A DNA stretch of 10,506 bases from CAYTSW01 sp964440605. Its GTDB lineage: Bacteria > Planctomycetota > Phycisphaerae > Phycisphaerales > UBA1924. The notes below the pieces were generated by a model. The model ran no database searches. It was given only the letters and a program-made list of their open reading frames with translations, and was not told the DNA's origin. The translations under genes were made by a program, and so were the position numbers. Each line of letters opens with the position of its first letter. Position 1 is the stretch's first letter. Shown piece after piece: positions 7,283 through 10,506 of this stretch. The DNA lies in NCBI GenBank assembly GCA_964440605.1, contig CAYTSW010000098.1, positions 1-10,506 on the forward strand. The letters are read 5' to 3'.

Positions 7283-8257
7283 ATGGCGCAGATCAAGCGG
7301 ATTCTGGTGACGGGCGGGGCCGGCTTCCTGGGCTCGCACCTCTGCGAGCGGCTCGTGGAGCAGGGGCACGACGTCATCTGCCTCGATAACTTCTTCACCA
7401 GCCAGAAGACCAACGTGGCTCACCTGCTCGACCACGACAACTTCGAGCTGGTCCGCCACGATGTGACCCATCCCATCTGGATGGAGGTCGACCAGATCTA
7501 CAACCTCGCCTGCCCCGCCGCCCCGGGCCACTACCAGTTCAACCCCATCAAAACGATGAAGACGTCGGTCATGGGCGCGATCAACATGCTGGGCATGGCC
7601 AAGCGGTGCAACGCCAGAATCCTCCAGGCGTCCACCAGCGAGGTGTACGGCGACCCGGAGGTGCACCCCCAGCCCGAGTCGTACCGCGGGGCGGTCAACC
7701 CCATCGGTCCTCGCGCCTGCTACGACGAGGGCAAGCGCGCCGCCGAGACCCTGTTCATGGACTATCACCGCCACAACAAGGTGGACGTCAAGATCGTGCG
7801 GATTTTCAACACCTACGGCCCCCGCATGCACCCCTTCGACGGCCGCGTCGTCTCGAACTTCATCCGCCAGGCGATCACGGGCGACCACATCTCGATGTTC
7901 GGCGACGGCTCCCAGACCCGCTCGTTCTGTTACCGGGACGACCTCGTCGAAGGCATCATCCGGACCATGAACTCCGAAGAGGGCTTCACCGGCCCGGTCA
8001 ACATCGGGAACCCCGGCGAGTTCACCATCATGCAGCTCGCGGAGCTGGTGATGGAGGCGGCGGGCAACAAGTGCACGATCTCGCACAAGCCCCTGCCCGC
8101 CGACGACCCGTTGCAGCGCCAGCCTGACATCACGCTGGCGAAGGAAAAGCTCGGCTGGGAGCCGACGGTCCCGCTGCGCGAGGGTCTGAAGAGAACGGTC
8201 GAGTGGTTCCGCAGCATCGACATGACGAAGTTCCGGGCGCCGACGCCGAACTACTGA
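7283..8257 (+). CDS. uxs: UDP-glucuronate decarboxylase (UDP-xylose synthase)
   Basis: NAD-dependent extended-SDR enzyme that decarboxylates UDP-glucuronate to UDP-xylose. The 324-residue product closely matches the UXS pattern. Visible: GGAGFLGSHL (11-20); LDNFFTSQKTNV (34-45); QIYNLACPAAPGHYQFNPIKT (71-91); active-site ASTSEVYGDPEVHPQ (116-130); NPIGPRACYDEGKRAAE (139-155) with catalytic Tyr147 and Lys151; RIFNTYGPRMHPFDGRVVSNF (173-193); and DGSQTRSFCYRDDLVEG (208-224). The frame stays open upstream to 7136, but residues before the ATG at 7283 are Arg/Gly-rich and unrelated to the family, and GAGAG (7274-7278) and GAGG (7267-7270) precede this ATG. Its substrate would be made by the UDP-glucose dehydrogenase encoded downstream on the same strand at 9039-10394. 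A role in adding xylose to the glycan is likely but inferred. Assignment is very secure. Confidence 0.95.
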   Translation: MAQIKRILVTGGAGFLGSHLCERLVEQGHDVICLDNFFTSQKTNVAHLLDHDNFELVRHDVTHPIWMEVDQIYNLACPAAPGHYQFNPIKTMKTSVMGAINMLGMAKRCNARILQASTSEVYGDPEVHPQPESYRGAVNPIGPRACYDEGKRAAETLFMDYHRHNKVDVKIVRIFNTYGPRMHPFDGRVVSNFIRQAITGDHISMFGDGSQTRSFCYRDDLVEGIIRTMNSEEGFTGPVNIGNPGEFTIMQLAELVMEAAGNKCTISHKPLPADDPLQRQPDITLAKEKLGWEPTVPLREGLKRTVEWFRSIDMTKFRAPTPNY

Positions 8258-8285
8258 TGTGAAGACCGGTTTCGCAAAGGGATCG

Positions 8286-8308
8286 TGGCACGGGCGGCTC
8301 GCCCGTGC
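8286..8308 (+). repeat. Palindromic intergenic repeat, copy 2
   Basis: A perfect inverted repeat at 8288-8308 with arms GCACGGGCG and CGCCCGTGC around the loop GCT (9-bp stem). Positions 8286-8306 match copy 1 (minus strand, 900 to 880) at 20 of 21 bases. It lies between the uxs stop and the start of the acetyltransferase reading frame, and ends about 23-25 nt upstream of that ATG, in the same orientation relative to the downstream gene as copy 1. No T-run follows, so it is not a standard intrinsic terminator. The perfect symmetry suggests a REP-like element. Confidence 0.75.
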
Positions 8309-8331
8309 GCACGCTCGGCGGGGAACGCGTG

Positions 8332-8811
8332 ATGAGTGAGTCACCGATCATCGTCAATCCCATTACCCCCGCCGACACCCCGGCGTGGATCGCCATGCGT
8401 CAGTCGCTCGGTCCAGACTGGTTCTCCCACCGCATCGAGGAGGAGGCCGCTCGCTATTTCAAGACGGGCCTGATCGACCACCTGCGTCACGTCGTGCTCG
8501 CGGCCCGTGAAGAGCCCGGCGGGGCGCCGCTCGGGTTTGCTGAGGTGTCGTTGCGCGACTAGGCGGAGGGGGCGAGCACGACGCCGGTGGGGTATTTGGA
8601 AGGGTGGTTCGTGGACGACGCCCACCGCGGGCGCGGCATCGGGCGGGTGCTGGTTGAGGCCGGCGAGCGGTGGGCCCGAGAACAGGGGTGCTCGGAGTTT
8701 GGGTCGGACGTAGAGATCGAGAACGAGGTGAGCCGACGTGCGCACGAGAGGCTGGGGTTCCGTGAGGTAGCCGTGGTGCGGTGCTTGCTCAAGCGGATCG
8801 TGCCGGGCTGA
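8332..8811 (+). pseudogene. AAC(6')-like GNAT acetyltransferase interrupted by an in-frame TAG
   Basis: Two reading-frame pieces in the same frame, 8332-8559 and 8563-8808, separated only by a TAG at 8560-8562, together make one complete acetyltransferase of 159 codons. The first piece carries ITPADTPAWIAMRQSLGPDW (11-30) and ends in PLGFAEVSLRD (66-76). The second begins AEGASTTPVGYLEGWFVDDAH (78-98), then has the acetyl-CoA loop RGRGIG (99-104), AREQGCSEFGSDVEIENEVS (115-134) and AHERLGFREVAVV (137-149). This order (LGFAEV, then PVGYLEGW, then SD, then AHxxLGF) is that of aminoglycoside 6'-N-acetyltransferases of the AAC(6')-I type. From memory, related proteins have Asp-Tyr just at the break, so TAG is probably a one-base change from a Tyr codon. 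GGGGAA (8320-8325) precedes the ATG. The downstream half has a GTG at 8587 but alone would lack the N-terminal strand. Alternatives are sequencing error or readthrough. Actual substrate unknown. Confidence 0.82.
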
Positions 8812-8846
8812 GTCCGGAGAACTGACCGGCGGGTGATGTGCGGCGT

Positions 8847-8880
8847 GGTGCGCCAGCGGCCGCGCGATCTTCGGCGCACC
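8847..8880 (+). repeat. Inverted repeat after the acetyltransferase frame
   Basis: GGTGCGCC (8847-8854) and GGCGCACC (8873-8880) are perfect 8-bp complements separated by 18 nt. There is no following T-run, so it is not a typical terminator. In sequence of this GC content such pairs can arise by chance; it is listed as a possible RNA hairpin only. Confidence 0.35.
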
Positions 8881-8890
8881 GCGGCGGATT

Positions 8891-8918
8891 TTGAAGATTC
8901 CGAGCCATCGGCTACGTT
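8891..8918 (+). promoter_or_regulatory. Weak promoter candidate for the UDP-glucose dehydrogenase gene
   Basis: TTGAAG (8891-8896) and TACGTT (8913-8918) are spaced by 16 nt and lie in the only moderately AT-containing part of the gap upstream of 9039. The match to sigma-70 consensus is 4 of 6 and 3 of 6, so this is a low-grade candidate. Confidence 0.22.
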
Positions 8919-8955
8919 CTCACCGAACCCGGCCCCCGGTCCGGGCGAACCACAC

Positions 8956-8974
8956 GCCCGCGTCGTCCGCGGGC
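8956..8974 (+). repeat. Short hairpin in the leader of the UDP-glucose dehydrogenase gene
   Basis: GCCCGCG (8956-8962) and CGCGGGC (8968-8974) form a perfect 7-bp stem with a 5-nt loop TCGTC, 64 nt before the ATG at 9039. It would lie in the 5' leader if transcription starts just downstream of the candidate promoter at 8891-8918. A function is not demonstrated. Confidence 0.35.
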
Positions 8975-9038
8975 ATGCTGTGACTGTCTGGAATCGGGCC
9001 GGTGTCGTGCGGCCGCGTCTTTTCGAGGAGAGCCTCCA

Positions 9039-10394
9039 ATGCGTCTGACCATGGTCGGCACCGGCTACGTCGGTCTCGTTACCGGCACCTGTTTCGCCAA
9101 CACCGGCAACGACGTCACCTGCCTCGACGTCGACCCCGCCAAGATCAAGATCCTCGAGGACGGCGGCTGCCCGATCTACGAGCCCGGCCTGCAGGACCTG
9201 ATCGACAAGAACGTTGCCGCCGGACGCCTGCACTTCACCCTCGACAAGGGCAAGGCATACCGCGAGGCCGACGTGATCTTCATCTGCGTCGGCACGCCGA
9301 CGGGCAAGAGGGAGGGCGACGCGGATCTGAAGTACGTCATGGGCGCCGCCGACGACATCGGCAAGGTCCTGAAAGAGCTCGGGCCCAACCAGGAGCCCAA
9401 GGTCGTCGTGGTCAAGAGCACGGTGCCCGTGGGCACGAGCCACGCGGTGCGCGACCGCATCCACGAGGTCGTGGGCCCCGATATCCCCTTCTCCATCGCC
9501 GACAACCCCGAGTTCCTCAAGGAAGGCGCGGCGGTCCACGACTTCAACTACCCCGACCGCGTCGTCTGCGGCATCGAGGACGAGCGGACCGAGGAGATGA
9601 TGGCCGAGCTCTACGCGCCGTTCGTCCGTTCAGGCAACCCGGTGATGATGATGGACGTGCGCTCGGCGGAGATGGTCAAGTACGCGTCGAACAACTTCCT
9701 GGCGACGAAGATCAGCTACATCAACGAGATGGCCGGCCTGTGCGAGGCGTACGGGGCGGACATCGCGAGGGTGCGCGAGGGGATGTGCGCCGACAAGCGC
9801 ATCGGCAACCAGTTCCTCTACCCGGGTCTGGGCTACGGCGGCTCGTGCTTCCCCAAGGACACGCTCGCGTGCATCGCCATGGGCCGGAGCACGGGCGTGC
9901 CCGTGCAGCTCTCGACTGCCGTCCACGAGGTCAACCAGCGCCAGCGCGAGCGCTTCTTCGAGAAGATCGAGGCGCACTTCGAGCCTCAGGGCGGGCTGAA
10001 TGGGAAGACCATTGCCTTCTGGGGTCTGGCCTTCAAGCCCAACACCGATGACATCCGCGAAGCGCCCGCGGTGACGCTCATGGAGAGGTGCAAGGCGCAT
10101 GGCGCGGCCTGCCGCGGCTTCGATCGCGTCGCGGCGGAGAACGTCGCGAATGACCATCCGGGTCTCTGCGAGATCGTCGATGACATGTACACGTGTCTCG
10201 AGGGCGCCGACGCGCTGGTGATCTCGACCGATTGGGATGAGTTCAAGCAGCCCGAGTTCGCCAAGATGAAGACGCTGCTGAAGAGCCCGACGATCTTCGA
10301 CGGGCGGAACCTCTACAGCCGCAAGCAGGTCGGTCGCGACGGGTTCACGTACTACTGCGTGGGTCGTGCGCCGGTGACGAACGGGCAGGCCTGA
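9039..10394 (+). CDS. ugd: UDP-glucose 6-dehydrogenase
   Basis: Oxidises UDP-glucose to UDP-glucuronate with two NAD in the cytoplasm, providing the substrate for the decarboxylase encoded at 7283-8257. It has 451 residues, a normal length. Visible: GTGYVGLVTGTCFA (7-20), the NAD loop; LDVDPAKI (29-36), with the acidic residue expected for NAD; GGCPIYEPGL (42-51); ICVGTPTGKREGDADL (82-97); KSTVPVGT (126-133); NPEFLKEGAAVHDF (156-169); EMVKYASNNFLATKISYINE (211-230) with Lys214 and Asn218; the catalytic Cys270 in YPGLGYGGSCFPKD (261-274); and GLAFKPNTDDIREAP in the C-terminal UDP-binding domain. GAGGAG (9025-9030), 8 nt before the ATG, is the best ribosome binding site in the window. A terminator follows at 10425, so this gene probably ends its transcript. 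Assignment is very secure. Confidence 0.96.
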   Translation: MRLTMVGTGYVGLVTGTCFANTGNDVTCLDVDPAKIKILEDGGCPIYEPGLQDLIDKNVAAGRLHFTLDKGKAYREADVIFICVGTPTGKREGDADLKYVMGAADDIGKVLKELGPNQEPKVVVVKSTVPVGTSHAVRDRIHEVVGPDIPFSIADNPEFLKEGAAVHDFNYPDRVVCGIEDERTEEMMAELYAPFVRSGNPVMMMDVRSAEMVKYASNNFLATKISYINEMAGLCEAYGADIARVREGMCADKRIGNQFLYPGLGYGGSCFPKDTLACIAMGRSTGVPVQLSTAVHEVNQRQRERFFEKIEAHFEPQGGLNGKTIAFWGLAFKPNTDDIREAPAVTLMERCKAHGAACRGFDRVAAENVANDHPGLCEIVDDMYTCLEGADALVISTDWDEFKQPEFAKMKTLLKSPTIFDGRNLYSRKQVGRDGFTYYCVGRAPVTNGQA

Positions 10395-10424
10395 TCACTC
10401 TCGAGCCGGCATGAGTTGGACGAG

Positions 10425-10450
10425 CCCCCGGTGCGAGCCGGGGGGTTTCT
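10425..10450 (+). terminator. Rho-independent terminator after ugd
   Basis: CCCCCGG (10425-10431) and CCGGGGG (10438-10444) form a perfect 7-bp GC stem with a 6-nt loop, followed by GTTTCTT. It lies 30 bp after the ugd stop. The T-run is on the plus strand only, so it should act mainly on ugd transcripts. Confidence 0.78.
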
Positions 10451-10457
10451 TGGTGCT

Positions 10458-10506
10458 CTAGTGCAGCGCGAGCTCGCGTTGGATGAACGGGACCGCCGCG
10501 CGGACG
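10458..10506 (-). CDS. Possible C-terminal end of a convergent gene
   Basis: Reading the minus strand from the window edge gives 15 codons (VRAAVPFIQRELALH) ending in TAG at 10460-10458. The peptide looks like an ordinary helical protein tail and the stop lies just beyond the ugd terminator, which fits a convergent neighbour. With so few residues no family can be named, and another frame or no gene at all is possible. Confidence 0.35.
   Translation of the reverse strand, partial: VRAAVPFIQRELALH

Noticed and set aside
7353..7515. Cys77 in the uxs LACPAAP segment in place of the Ser of animal enzymes
   Set aside because: From memory, bacterial homologues commonly have LACPASP here, so it is not unusual.
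8288..8308. Palindrome as intrinsic terminator of uxs
   Set aside because: Stable stem but no T-run on either side; the near-copy at 880-900 in a different context favours a dispersed repeat.
7229..8344. 371-residue minus-strand frame antisense to uxs
   Set aside because: Mirror frame of a very well conserved UDP-glucuronate decarboxylase gene.
1..10506. CRISPR array, tRNA, rRNA, insertion sequence or phage/defence genes
   Set aside because: I saw no regularly spaced direct repeats, tRNA-like cloverleaf, transposase or integrase motif, or defence-family protein on either strand.

Overview
The window is a dense, GC-rich stretch of a bacterial chromosome devoted to nucleotide-sugar and surface-polysaccharide biosynthesis. 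Codons strongly prefer G/C at third positions. A short palindrome (GGGCG-nCT-CGCCC core) occurs twice between genes; from memory, such elements and the spurious 'RDARAT' peptide they encode are common in Planctomycetota and some Verrucomicrobiota. That, with the gene complement, makes a planctomycete-like (Phycisphaerae-type) bacterium my best guess. This is inference, not shown by a marker gene.

Layout. 1-859 (-): GDP-L-fucose synthase, cut by the window start. 918-2237 (-): UDP-N-acetylhexosamine-type nucleotide-sugar dehydrogenase. 2313-3248 (+): a GT11-like (alpha-1,2-fucosyltransferase-type) glycosyltransferase, divergent from the dehydrogenase and overlapping the next gene tail to tail. 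Then a minus-strand run transcribed from about 7004 down to 3226: GDP-mannose 4,6-dehydratase, a PAPS-dependent sulfotransferase and a Wzx-type flippase. 7283-8257 (+): UDP-glucuronate decarboxylase. 8332-8811 (+): an AAC(6')-like acetyltransferase interrupted by one in-frame TAG. 9039-10394 (+): UDP-glucose 6-dehydrogenase, followed by a clear intrinsic terminator. 10458-10506 (-): probably the last codons of a further convergent gene. No gap without a gene exceeds 300 bases; the largest are 7005-7282 and 8812-9038.

How they fit together. Gmd and GDP-fucose synthase perform the two steps from GDP-mannose to GDP-L-fucose, which a GT11-type enzyme would use. UDP-glucose dehydrogenase and UDP-glucuronate decarboxylase form the two-step route UDP-glucose to UDP-glucuronate to UDP-xylose. 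The second dehydrogenase would give an acidic N-acetyl-hexosaminuronate donor. A flippase exports lipid-linked repeat units, and a sulfotransferase could sulfate the glycan. The simplest reading is a cell-surface or secreted polysaccharide containing fucose and possibly xylose and uronic acid, perhaps sulfated.

I do not see an undescribed defence, mobile or RNA system here. The items most worth a second look are the stop codon in the acetyltransferase, the two palindromes placed in the same orientation just upstream of start codons, and the fucose-plus-sulfotransferase combination.
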